From SAR324 cluster bacterium (lineage in GTDB: Bacteria; SAR324; NAC60-12): a DNA stretch of 64,000 nucleotides. The stretch covers positions 62,001 to 126,000 of the forward strand of contig JADGAV010000006.1 in the NCBI GenBank assembly GCA_015231825.1, in the 5' to 3' direction. Positions 31,345 to 40,740 of this stretch are shown piece by piece (positions within the stretch are counted from its first letter, which is position 1; each line of letters begins with the position of its first letter). Both the position numbers and the translations under genes were made by a program. The notes beneath the pieces are model-generated. The model was not told where the DNA came from. It worked only from the letters and a program-made list of their open reading frames with translations, and made no database searches.

Positions 31345-32571
31345 ATGATTAAAGATTTTATTCTACCCGATATCGGCGAAGGAATTATCGAATGTGAAGT
31401 TGTTGAATGGCTAGTCAAAGAAGGAGATCTTGTAAAAGAAGATCAAATGATTGTTGAAATCATGACCGACAAAGCAGTTGTACAAATCCCTGCCTCCGAT
31501 TCCGGAAGAATGAGTAAATTTTATCATCAGGAAGGTGATATTGCCAAAGTTCATGAACCCCTGTTTGCCGTCGAAATTGAGACAGAGCAGGAGAAGATTG
31601 TTGAAAATCAAGATCGTTCAGATCCTGATTTTGAAGCATCGGTAAAAGAAAATTTCCGTTCCTCAGACGAATCAGAATCAGCGCTTCTGTCAGCCGAAAA
31701 TTCTTCCCCAAAGGCCCTTGCCACTCCAGCCGTCCGACGAATAGGAAGAGAACTTCAAATTGATTTAAGTGATGTCTCGGGTTCTGGCAAAAATGGCCGG
31801 ATTCTCAAAGAAGACCTGGAAAATTATAAAAACCCCGAAGCTCAGGGAAAATCCGAATTGAGGAACAAGGGCCGGGTAGAGCCGATAAAGGGAATCCGTT
31901 TGACAATGGCCCGGAAAATGACAGAGGCGGCTTCGACCATTCCCCATTTTTCTTTTGGAGATGAAATCGATCTAACACGGCTTGCTGATTTGAGAGAACA
32001 GTTGAAAGGAGAATTGACGAACTCAGGAGTCCATTTGACCTTGATGTCCTTTTTTATGAAAGCATTGGCATTGGCCCTCAGGAAGTATCCCATTTTGAAC
32101 AGCCGGCTCAATCCTGAGGTTACAGAGATCATCTTTCAGGATAGTTGTCATATTGGAATGGCAGTTGATACTCCTAACGGACTGATGGTGCCCAATGTTA
32201 AAAATGTACAAAGTCTTTCACTTCTGGAGATCGCAAGGGAAGTTCAGCGTTTGAGTCAAAATGCGAGAGAAGGAAAAGTGGATCAGGTCGATATGCAGGG
32301 AGGCACTATCACGCTATCCAATATTGGTTCGATTGGAGGAACCTTTGGCATTCCCATCATCAATCCGCCGGAAGTGGCGGTGGTTGCGCTGGGAAAAATC
32401 CAAACCCTGCCCCGGTTCGACCAGGGTGGAGGGATTGAGGCAAGGAAATTAATGCAGGCGAACTGGTCGGCGGATCACCGAATCATTGATGGCGGAACCA
32501 TTGCCCGCTTCAGCAATTTGTGGAAGCAGTATCTGGAAGACCCCTCTTTGATGCTGATCTATCTGCGCTAA
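31345..32571 (+). CDS. 2-oxoacid dehydrogenase E2 (dihydrolipoyl acyltransferase)
   Basis: Lipoyl domain VEIMTDKAVVQIP; ATPAVRRIGRELQIDLSDVSGSGKNGRI; C-terminal ADHRIIDGG. Confidence 0.95.
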   Translation: MIKDFILPDIGEGIIECEVVEWLVKEGDLVKEDQMIVEIMTDKAVVQIPASDSGRMSKFYHQEGDIAKVHEPLFAVEIETEQEKIVENQDRSDPDFEASVKENFRSSDESESALLSAENSSPKALATPAVRRIGRELQIDLSDVSGSGKNGRILKEDLENYKNPEAQGKSELRNKGRVEPIKGIRLTMARKMTEAASTIPHFSFGDEIDLTRLADLREQLKGELTNSGVHLTLMSFFMKALALALRKYPILNSRLNPEVTEIIFQDSCHIGMAVDTPNGLMVPNVKNVQSLSLLEIAREVQRLSQNAREGKVDQVDMQGGTITLSNIGSIGGTFGIPIINPPEVAVVALGKIQTLPRFDQGGGIEARKLMQANWSADHRIIDGGTIARFSNLWKQYLEDPSLMLIYLR

Positions 32572-32737
32572 CACTATTGATTGGTATCTCAGCCTTTCAA
32601 CGATATTGCCGTCCACTAGCGCACAAAAAAAGGTCTATAAAATCACGCTCAATCTTTCAGAGACTTGGGGACGAAAACTGCTGCCGCCCAATCCAAAAAC
32701 CTGCGTAAATCCGCAATAGCTAGTTGATCCGTCAAAA

Positions 32738-34513
32738 ATGGCTGAACCCAACATTCAACTTTTTTATATTCAAGAAGAACAGTCGATTTATCTTCTCAGC
32801 CACAATGATGCCAAGAAACTCAAGGATTGGATATCCCTGTGCAAACAGCAGCTGGAGCAGCTGGGATTCGACCATATCGAGTTTATCGGCAAAGGTGCCT
32901 ATGGGTTTGTTTTTGGAGGCATTACTCCAGAAGGGAAAGAATATGTTTTTAAATTTTCCCGCATCAATTTGCCTCAAAAAATTCAGGATCGTCTGGAAGA
33001 AGAGGCCTATATGCTGGGTCAGGTCGATCATCCTCTAATTCCCAAATTGATTGATTTTCAAAGAATAAAAAAACAATCGATTTTGGTGATGGAAAGGGTC
33101 AAGGGGAGAAACCTTGAAGAAATTTTACTTCTGGAAGGAAAGCTTTCTCCGCGTTTGGTGTTGAAAATTGCCGCCCAACTGGTCGAAATTCTTTTGAGCA
33201 TAAGGTCGGTGCAGCAAAATGGATTGAAAACTCCGGTGGTGCACGGTGACATCAAACCTTCCAACATCGTTTTTGATCCCGAAACCGAAAAAATTGGTTT
33301 GATCGATTGGGGATCCAGTGTTTTTGCACAAGTCGATGAGCACGACCAACTCGTGACAAGGAACGTGATGGATTTGATGAGTGACAGTTTGCGGGAAACC
33401 AATGCGAGAATGGGCGATGTTTATTATATTGGTGAAAATCAATTGAATGCAGGGCTTTCTTCACCAAGATTTGATGAACAGGGCTTGGCAGGGACCTTAT
33501 ATGCATTAGCATCCGGCCAGTCGTCCCGATTTGGGCATCCGGCAATTCCAGTAACTTCGCTCAATCTTCCGGTCGAATTGGCGAGAACCTTGGACGCCAT
33601 GCTTGACGATAATTCGGAAAGGTCAAGAAAAGGCGGAGATTACCTTTTGAAAAACATGCGTCACATGAAGAATATAATTTTGCCCGGAGATTCCTCTATA
33701 AAGACTGTTCCGATGCTCCCGGTCTGGCTCCATGAACATCCGGGAAAAATGGATACGGTGGTTTATACTTCAAGAAAAAGTTTCTTCAGGGAAGAAGACA
33801 GCAGGAATTATCTGGCAGAAGTGGACAACATGGAGTTGGATAAATATTATAAAAATTTTCTTCAGAATGTGGGTAAAAAAGAAAAAGCTTTTCTTGTTGC
33901 CGTCAGTCGCTTGGGGAAATATCCCGTTGTTGGAGGCTTGGCAGTCAGATGGGTCAAAGATGGAATTTATGTTGATTCCAATATCAACCTTTATGATCGC
34001 GAACTGAGACAGTCCTTTTATATTTCCATCAACAATACGATCAATTTAGCCCGCACCATTCACCGGGTGGGTCTTTTCAAAGCGGTCTATTTTAAGGCAA
34101 GAGACACACTCCACATTGAGAGAGAAAGTCCAAACGAACCATTCGTCGCAAAGCCCGGGATACAGATTCCTTTTGACGTGGTTCAGGTGCCGAAACCAGA
34201 AGATGAGAGCCGGTTGCATTCCTATTTTGAAGATGGTGACGATCCGGATGAAAATCTGGAGCTGCCCCCCGGTATTCTTTCGATTATCTCCGAACTCAAT
34301 ACCTTTCATCATACCGGTGTGATAATTTTTGAAAGTTTCCGCACCCACCTCAAAATCCATAGCTATTATGTCTTGATGAACCCGGAACGTAAAACAGAAT
34401 TTCGCAGTTTATTGGATCAAATCTTCCAATTTCTTCCGGATATCCATGGCTTGGGAGTCTCTGGTTTTATGAAATTACCCTATAAAGATACCCGGTTTTT
34501 TCCGCTTCTCTGA
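32738..34513 (+). CDS. Ser/Thr protein kinase with about 290-aa uncharacterised C-terminal extension
   Basis: GKGAYGFVFGG, HGDIKPSNIVFD, GLIDWGSS kinase motifs. Confidence 0.88.
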   Translation: MAEPNIQLFYIQEEQSIYLLSHNDAKKLKDWISLCKQQLEQLGFDHIEFIGKGAYGFVFGGITPEGKEYVFKFSRINLPQKIQDRLEEEAYMLGQVDHPLIPKLIDFQRIKKQSILVMERVKGRNLEEILLLEGKLSPRLVLKIAAQLVEILLSIRSVQQNGLKTPVVHGDIKPSNIVFDPETEKIGLIDWGSSVFAQVDEHDQLVTRNVMDLMSDSLRETNARMGDVYYIGENQLNAGLSSPRFDEQGLAGTLYALASGQSSRFGHPAIPVTSLNLPVELARTLDAMLDDNSERSRKGGDYLLKNMRHMKNIILPGDSSIKTVPMLPVWLHEHPGKMDTVVYTSRKSFFREEDSRNYLAEVDNMELDKYYKNFLQNVGKKEKAFLVAVSRLGKYPVVGGLAVRWVKDGIYVDSNINLYDRELRQSFYISINNTINLARTIHRVGLFKAVYFKARDTLHIERESPNEPFVAKPGIQIPFDVVQVPKPEDESRLHSYFEDGDDPDENLELPPGILSIISELNTFHHTGVIIFESFRTHLKIHSYYVLMNPERKTEFRSLLDQIFQFLPDIHGLGVSGFMKLPYKDTRFFPLL

Positions 34514-34618
34514 ATTCAGATTTCCATATTAGGGAAACAACCGCTTCAGGGTGTTGAGAGTTCTGGCAGGACAGAATTTGCGGGGAAATGTGGATATTTT
34601 TTATCCAGTAATAAAAAT

Positions 34619-35071
34619 CTATCCGTTTTCTTTTTTGTCTTCTTGAGGAATCAAAGAATTTTCCTGTTCTTCGGCGGGGGGAATTTGATTGTCAGGACTT
34701 ACGGAAGTGTCCAGTTGCTCTGAATTTTGTGGAGGAAATGAAGGTCTCTTTTTTTGGTTTTCCAGTTGCAGTTGTTTGTTCTTCCCCCGTTCCAGTAAAA
34801 CGAGCTTTTTCAAACGATAAATTTCGCTTCTTTGAAAATTATTCCGCAATCGAAGAAGCGCATGGTATCCGAAAAGATACGAAACGGTCACAAGAATTCC
34901 GCAAACTAAGGCTAATAAAATCGGCACAAAGATTGGGACTCTTGAAAGGCCGAAGCTCATGTTGATCCAATCAATCCGGAACTGCACTGTTACAGGAGCC
35001 TGGTTTTGGTAAACAAAAAGAGCTCCGATTCCAATAAAAAGTGTTAAAAAAACTAACCATAGATAGCGCAT
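34619..35071 (-). CDS. LapA/DUF1049-like inner-membrane protein
   Basis: Two TM segments; ALFVYQNQAPVTVQF...VPIFVPILLALVCGILV. Confidence 0.7.
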   Translation of the reverse strand: MRYLWLVFLTLFIGIGALFVYQNQAPVTVQFRIDWINMSFGLSRVPIFVPILLALVCGILVTVSYLFGYHALLRLRNNFQRSEIYRLKKLVLLERGKNKQLQLENQKKRPSFPPQNSEQLDTSVSPDNQIPPAEEQENSLIPQEDKKENG

Positions 35072-35080
35072 AGCGTTTGT

Positions 35081-35956
35081 CTATTCTAAAAGGTAACTCA
35101 AACGGATCCCGGAAGGGGGAGGCAAAAATTGTTTGAAGGGAAGCAGCCCTGTCAGCAGATTAAACCAGGAATTTTTTTGATCAAACTGGATAGTACGAAC
35201 CGGATCGCTCAGTCCCAAATGATTGGCGAGAGCTTGAAGCACCTGGGGGTAACTTGCCACCTCATCAATCAATCCAAATGTTTTCGCCCGATTTCCTGCC
35301 ATTATTCGGCCATCAGCCAGTTCCCGCACTTTTTCCTCAGTCAGCTTCTCTCTTCCCTGCATAATCGCTTGAACAAACTGTTCATGAGAGTCATCAACCA
35401 ATTGCTGTAAAATATCACGTTCTGGATCTCTTAATTCGCGAAACATTGACATGAGATCTTTGTTTTGGGCACTCTTTATGGTCATGCTTTTCGCGCCTAT
35501 TTTTTCAGTAAGTTCTTCAAGGTTAAACCACTGCAGAAGCACGCCGATACTGCCGGTGATGGTACCAGGATTCGCAAAAATTCGATTTGTGGCGCAAGCA
35601 ATGTAATATGCTCCAGAAGCGGCAACGGCCCCCATGGATGAATAGATTGGTTTCTTGGATTTTAAGTGATTCAGCGCATCAAAAATTTCTTGTGATGCCG
35701 CCACCCCTCCACCTGGACTATCCAAACGTACGATTACTCCGAGAATACTTTCAGTTCGCGCCATTTTTTGGATTTGTGCCACCACTGGATCAGGATTGAG
35801 GATCACACCCTTGATCTCGATTACGCCAATGACTCCTTCTTTGAGAAAAGTCAGGTTCTGTTTTTGGGTAACATTCAACAGTCCTGTCAAAATCAAAAGG
35901 AGACCGGCGAGAATCACTATACTGGAAAAATACGGATGTCGTTTTAAGATATTCAA
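35081..35956 (-). CDS. sppA: Signal peptide peptidase SppA (S49 family)
   Basis: VRLDSPGGGVAASQEIFDAL; SSMGAVAASGAYYIACATNRIFANPGTITGSIGV; VADGR-like ELADGRIMAGNRAKTFGLIDEV. Confidence 0.95.
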   Translation of the reverse strand: MNILKRHPYFSSIVILAGLLLILTGLLNVTQKQNLTFLKEGVIGVIEIKGVILNPDPVVAQIQKMARTESILGVIVRLDSPGGGVAASQEIFDALNHLKSKKPIYSSMGAVAASGAYYIACATNRIFANPGTITGSIGVLLQWFNLEELTEKIGAKSMTIKSAQNKDLMSMFRELRDPERDILQQLVDDSHEQFVQAIMQGREKLTEEKVRELADGRIMAGNRAKTFGLIDEVASYPQVLQALANHLGLSDPVRTIQFDQKNSWFNLLTGLLPFKQFLPPPSGIRLSYLLE

Positions 35957-36402
35957 GTTAGATCTTCATTTTAATTAAGGTGTCCGCAACCGATAGAGTA
36001 TACCGGATTGTATTCCAAATCGATTGATTCAAGAAAAATTATCATGCCTCGAGCTTTTGAAAAAATTGCCCGCCTCAATAAATCACGTTTCAGTGTTGCC
36101 CTTTTTAACATTCGTTTTGTCAAGACACAAACTACAATTAGAGGATTTGGATGGAATAGACAATCCCAAATCTTGAGAAATTTTGGTAGGCAAAGCATAG
36201 CTTGCGGGTGTATTTTTGAAACTCACAAGGCCATGAAGCGTTTTCCAAATCTTGGAAAATTGGTACTTGTCAGGAGAAATATGTCGAAGGAACAACCCTA
36301 CATAGGATGCTTTTTTAAAAACTGTTCAAATTAAAGCAATCGTTCAGTTCTTGTTCCCTTTCAGCTCGTTTGCAAAAAATAGGTTTCTCCTTTTGGTTGA
36401 AT

Positions 36403-36894
36403 TTATGAGACTTTCAGATGAAGTTCATAAAATTGCGTGCCGGGCAGGTGGCGGCGGCTATATGGGGGAATTTCTTCAAATCCCAATTTTTGATAGAGTG
36501 CCTGGGCAGCTGCCATGTCTGGCAGTGTATCAAGCCTTAGTTTTGTATATTTTGCCTTTCGCGCCTGATCGATCACTGTCAATACAAGACGTCGTCCTAA
36601 ACCGCTGCTTTGATGCTGAGGGCGCACGTAGAGTCGCTTCATTTCTGCGTTTTGTGCTTCTAATCGTTTGAATGCGACACAACCAGCAAGATGCCGACCT
36701 ATTCTCCCAATAAAGAGCCCGCCATCCGGAGGGCAATACGGTTCTGGCAGGCCTGCAAGTTCTTCTTCAAACCCCTGATATTCTAAATCAATTCCAATCG
36801 TCTTCTGGTATTCAGAAAAAAGTGTTCTGATTAGTGAAACATGGTGAGTGCCTAGTGCGGGTTCAATGCTTAACAGTGATTCAGGCATGCTCAT
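36403..36894 (-). CDS. GNAT-family N-acetyltransferase
   Basis: MKRLYVRPQHQSSGLGRRLVLTVIDQARKAKYTKLRLDTL...ALYQKLGFEEIPPY. Confidence 0.92.
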   Translation of the reverse strand: MSMPESLLSIEPALGTHHVSLIRTLFSEYQKTIGIDLEYQGFEEELAGLPEPYCPPDGGLFIGRIGRHLAGCVAFKRLEAQNAEMKRLYVRPQHQSSGLGRRLVLTVIDQARKAKYTKLRLDTLPDMAAAQALYQKLGFEEIPPYSRRHLPGTQFYELHLKVS

Positions 36895-37419
36895 CGGTCT
36901 TGAGGTTTTGCTGCAACGACTGGCAAATTGATGCTTTTTAGTAAACCCGCTTTCTTAATTCGGACTTGTTTGAGGCATAAAATATCTTCTAATCTGAGCC
37001 AGGCCTGATAAATTGACGGGAAAAGGTATTGAGCGATTTGCCAAATTTCATCAAAATATCTTCCAACCTCAGATTTTCCGGAAATTGAACTTTCTGCTAT
37101 TCGTGCAATACCGTTTGCTTGATGTATTGCGAGTTGTTCTTAATAACGGTTTCATATTCTTCATTCGACAGAGGGGAAAAAATAAAAAAATCTGCTGTCG
37201 AACGATTGCAGGCGGAGGAAATATCATAAAGACCGGAAATTCTTAAAAGTGCGTTGATGTCGACATCATGTGGCTGCCTCAGGTCCTGCAGGAAAATCGC
37301 GATATGCCGGTTAAACAGGGCAGTTTCTCTGGAGAAATACCAGGGTTCTCAATGAGTCCGACTCTGTCCGGAAAGCGAAGGATGTAAAAACCACTTTTGC
37401 AGTACACACGATGCAGCAT
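36891..37419 (-). pseudogene. Frame-disrupted gene of unknown function (two apparent 1-nt deletions) ending in ATGA overlap with the GNAT gene
   Basis: Three frames join as MLHRVYCKSGFYILRFPDRVGLIENP / WYFSRETALFNRHIAIFLQDLRQPHDVDINALLRISGLYDISSACNRSTADFFIFSPLSNEEYETVIKNNSQYIKQ / ANGIARIAESSISGKSEVGRYFDEIWQIAQYLFPSIYQAWLRLEDILCLKQVRIKKAGLLKSINLPVVAAKPQDR*. Confidence 0.55.
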
Positions 37420-37511
37420 TCGAATCAACGATCAAAAATATTTCGAAAAACCCGTAAAACTTCTTCGATAAATGTGCTTAAATGCTCAAAGCGATTAAAA
37501 TGTGGGAAACG

Positions 37512-37598
37512 CGGAGAGAGAGGGATTCGAACCCCCGGACCGCTTGCACGGTCAATTGATTTCGAATCAATCGCATTCGACCACTCTGCCATCTCTCC
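37512..37598 (-). tRNA. tRNA-Ser, anticodon CGA
   Basis: Acceptor GGAGAGA/TCTCTCC, long variable arm (ACCGTGCAAGCGGT), GGTTCGAATCC T-arm, anticodon loop TTCGAAA, G discriminator; CCA not encoded. Confidence 0.95.
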
Positions 37599-37717
37599 GG
37601 AGTTTTTCAGACCGGAATCCGTGCGGATTCGGTTGCCGACCAAAGATACATGGTCAAGGGGATGCGTGTCAAGGGAAGTGTAGATTTATTGCTGTTGCCT
37701 GCTGTTGATCATTAGAA

Positions 37718-38614
37718 TCAATCTTCAAGTGAAGATTGAAGAAATTTTACGATGTGAATTTTATTTCCTCTTTCATTCCAGCTGACCTCATCCATTGCCA
37801 TTCGAATCAAGAATAAGCCTCTTCCTGAAGTGGATAGTAAATTGTTGAGATCCGTAGGCTCAGAAAGTGATTTGTAGTTAAATCCTTTGCCTTGGTCTTC
37901 GATTATGATTTCCAACCGCTGGTGAGAGAGAATGCATGAAATGGTTACGATTTTTTCTCCATATTCCGGCTGCACTTCTCTTTGTTCCGTCATTTCTTGA
38001 AAGCTGTCCCATGATTCTTCTTTGAGGGAAGAAGGGATTTCGAGATTCCCGTGAATTACGGCATTGTTGATAGCTTCTCCCAGGCACATGGCCAGATGGG
38101 TGCTGCTGATTCGATAGAGATGGAAAATTGGAGCAATAATGTCGTTCAGACGGTAGACAACCTTGGGAATGAATTTGGTCTGACTGGGAATGGAAATTTG
38201 GATTTTTTCATCATAAAAAGGCAGAATATTCTTAAATTCCTGGGCAGGAGATTGAATTCCTGAAAACTTTCTTAGGATTGAAGTGATCTGCTCAAATTTG
38301 AATGGTTTTAAAAGAAAATCGAAGGTTCCTAACCGAAGTGCTTCGATTGCGTTGTTCAAATCCCCGTGACCGGTCATAATGACTACCGGGACTTCAACAT
38401 TTTCAATCCGAATCTTCTTTAACAGTTCCAAACCTGACATAACCGGCATTCTGATATCGGCAATGATGAAATCGAACGGGTCTGAAGCATCGATAAATTT
38501 CTCCCATCCTTCCTGTCCATTTTCAGCCGTTTCGACCGTATGTCCTTGACCAAGAAGCCCTCTTTCAAGCAGGGAAAGCAAACTGCTTTCATCGTCAACG
38601 ACTAAGATTTTCAT
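37718..38614 (-). CDS. Response regulator receiver domain fused to RsbW-type HATPase
   Basis: VVDDESSLLSLLERGL, FIIADIRMPVMSG, FLLKPF; then LGEAINNAVIHGN, EDQGKGFN, SGRGLFLIRMAMDEV. Confidence 0.88.
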   Translation of the reverse strand: MKILVVDDESSLLSLLERGLLGQGHTVETAENGQEGWEKFIDASDPFDFIIADIRMPVMSGLELLKKIRIENVEVPVVIMTGHGDLNNAIEALRLGTFDFLLKPFKFEQITSILRKFSGIQSPAQEFKNILPFYDEKIQISIPSQTKFIPKVVYRLNDIIAPIFHLYRISSTHLAMCLGEAINNAVIHGNLEIPSSLKEESWDSFQEMTEQREVQPEYGEKIVTISCILSHQRLEIIIEDQGKGFNYKSLSEPTDLNNLLSTSGRGLFLIRMAMDEVSWNERGNKIHIVKFLQSSLED

Positions 38615-40152
38615 GAGACCATTTCCGGTGAAGTGGTTTGAAGTATTGGCAGTTCAATTCGAAAATTGGTTCCTTTTCCCTCTTGACTGCTCACAGTGAT
38701 AGTCCCTCCATGTTCCTCAACAATACCATAACTGATGAATAGGCCCAGTCCGGTCCCTTTTCCAACTTCTTTTGTTGAAAAAAAAGGGTCAAAAATGTGA
38801 GATATTTGATTTTCTGGAATCCCTACTCCTGTATCTTCGATTTCAATGACATTGCACCCATTTTGATGAGTGGACCTAATCCAAATCTGCTTTTTATCTG
38901 TGGACTTCATGGCATCTCTGGCATTGATCAACAGGTTGGTCAACACTTGCCCGATTTGAGATCGATTACATCGAATCAGGGGCAGGTCAGGAGCGAGGTT
39001 TTCTTCAACTTTGATATTATGAAGCCGAAATTGTGCCCGGATCAAGATAAAAGCATTTTCTATCAGCGTATTGATGTCGGATTCCTGTTCATCAACGCTG
39101 ATGTTTTCTCTTCCAAACGTTCTCAGGTGATTGGTGATTATTGAGGCACGATCCACCTGATCTATTATTTTTTTAAGGGAGTTTTGTATATTTCCAAGAT
39201 CTCCTTTTTCTATATCCAGCAGGTCCAGTTCTGCTTCCAGACCGATTATTCCAAGAGGTTGATTCAACTCATGGGAAATCCCGGAAGCCATGTCCCCCAA
39301 AGAGGCCAATTTTGTTGATTGAATCAATTGTGCTTGTGTTTTTTTAAGTTCGCTGATGTCTTCATGGACAAACAGCCAAACAGGACCATAAATGGAATGG
39401 TCAAACGTGGAAACCACGGCATCGCTCCAAAAAAGCACTCCGTCTTTTTTAATGCTATGAATCTCCCCGCTCCACCTTCCCCGTTTCTGCAGCCTATTCT
39501 TAATTATCTGGACGGTATTTTGAGGATCTTTTTCCTCAGGTAAAATGAGCTTACTGAAGTGCATTCCAATCAATTCTCTGATGCCGTATCCGAACATTTT
39601 CTCGAGCCGAGCATTGGTATAGAGAATGTTCCCGTCACTTGCTCTTGCGAGACAAACTCCTTCGGCCATATTTTCCAATATCTCATCACTGAGCCGCATT
39701 TTTCCTTCAGCGTTGACCCGATCAGTAATATCAATTGCAATCACCCCGAGCGCCTTGGTCTGACCTTCGATTGTGATAGGAAAAAGCCAGTCCATCAGGT
39801 GCCTCAACTCATCAGGGTATTTTGGCAATTTGGTTGAGAATTCGCGGTTGGAGACGGCTATTCCAGATTCCCGGAACCGGCGTAAATTCGGAAGGATGTG
39901 TTTAGCATCAGGGAGGACCTCTGCGATGGTCCTTCCGAGATGCTCTTCTATCGGCAGTCCATTCATGTCAGCAAGTGCTTGATTGACTCGAAAATATTTG
40001 AAATCTTCTCCTTCAAGTATCGCAACTCCGATGGGTAATTTTGAAAGTATAGTGTCCAGATATTCCTGATTCTCTTGCAGAACTGAGGCCTGATTACGCA
40101 GTTGCTCAATCTCCAGGATCAGTTCTTCTTTCGATTTTTCGTCATCGATCAC
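38611..40152 (-). CDS. PAS-domain sensor histidine kinase
   Basis: Two PAS-like regions; ASGISHELNQPLGII H-box; INARDAM N-box; DTGVGIP; GTGLGLFISYGIV. Confidence 0.94.
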   Translation of the reverse strand: MIDDEKSKEELILEIEQLRNQASVLQENQEYLDTILSKLPIGVAILEGEDFKYFRVNQALADMNGLPIEEHLGRTIAEVLPDAKHILPNLRRFRESGIAVSNREFSTKLPKYPDELRHLMDWLFPITIEGQTKALGVIAIDITDRVNAEGKMRLSDEILENMAEGVCLARASDGNILYTNARLEKMFGYGIRELIGMHFSKLILPEEKDPQNTVQIIKNRLQKRGRWSGEIHSIKKDGVLFWSDAVVSTFDHSIYGPVWLFVHEDISELKKTQAQLIQSTKLASLGDMASGISHELNQPLGIIGLEAELDLLDIEKGDLGNIQNSLKKIIDQVDRASIITNHLRTFGRENISVDEQESDINTLIENAFILIRAQFRLHNIKVEENLAPDLPLIRCNRSQIGQVLTNLLINARDAMKSTDKKQIWIRSTHQNGCNVIEIEDTGVGIPENQISHIFDPFFSTKEVGKGTGLGLFISYGIVEEHGGTITVSSQEGKGTNFRIELPILQTTSPEMVS

Positions 40153-40310
40153 CGGAATTCTCCATAAACATTCTTGGTTAAACTCATTTAAACTGCCGAG
40201 ACAATCAATTCCATATTAGATTTATGGGAAATTTTTTGCCCATTCTATCTTAACGTCAACGCCTATTGGGAGTATCAAAAAAGAATAGAGGTGATTTGTA
40301 TAGAGAGTTC

Positions 40311-40724
40311 TTATGGCAAGAGAGACTGGTCATAGATTTTCTGGAGAACTTTGTTCACAAAACTGCGCGCAATATCATCTACAAAATCTTTTGCCAATGT
40401 GACGGCCTCATCAATTACGACTTCGTATGGGGTTTCTTTGGAAAAAACCATTTCATAGACAGAGAGCCTCAATAAATTTCTAACCAGGATTGAGAGGCGT
40501 TCCAATCTCCATTTTTCCATGTTTTCTTCCAACAACTTGTCGATCGCATTTTGATTTGAAAGGGTTCCTAAAATGAGATTCCTTGTAAAAATATTTGCAT
40601 CCTCTGGAGCCTCTAGTTGTTCTAAAAAGAGATCGATATCTTCGGTTTTGGATAGAGAAACAATTTCCTGCTGATAGAGGCTTTGCAATGCGTGTTCACG
40701 GCATTTGTGACGAGAATAGGACAT
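40311..40724 (-). CDS. nusB: Transcription antitermination factor NusB
   Basis: REHALQSLYQQE; LSVYEMVFSKETPYEVVIDEAVTLAKDFVDDIARSFVNKVL. Confidence 0.92.
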   Translation of the reverse strand: MSYSRHKCREHALQSLYQQEIVSLSKTEDIDLFLEQLEAPEDANIFTRNLILGTLSNQNAIDKLLEENMEKWRLERLSILVRNLLRLSVYEMVFSKETPYEVVIDEAVTLAKDFVDDIARSFVNKVLQKIYDQSLLP

Positions 40725-40740
40725 AGCTTTTAAACGAGAG

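Noticed and set aside
36008-36334. 108-aa plus-strand ORF between sppA and the GNAT gene
   Set aside because: No recognisable domain or convincing start context; overlaps other open frames of similar quality.
37411-37708. Several ORFs overlapping the tRNA-Ser on both strands
   Set aside because: They translate the tRNA gene itself; the cloverleaf explains the sequence.
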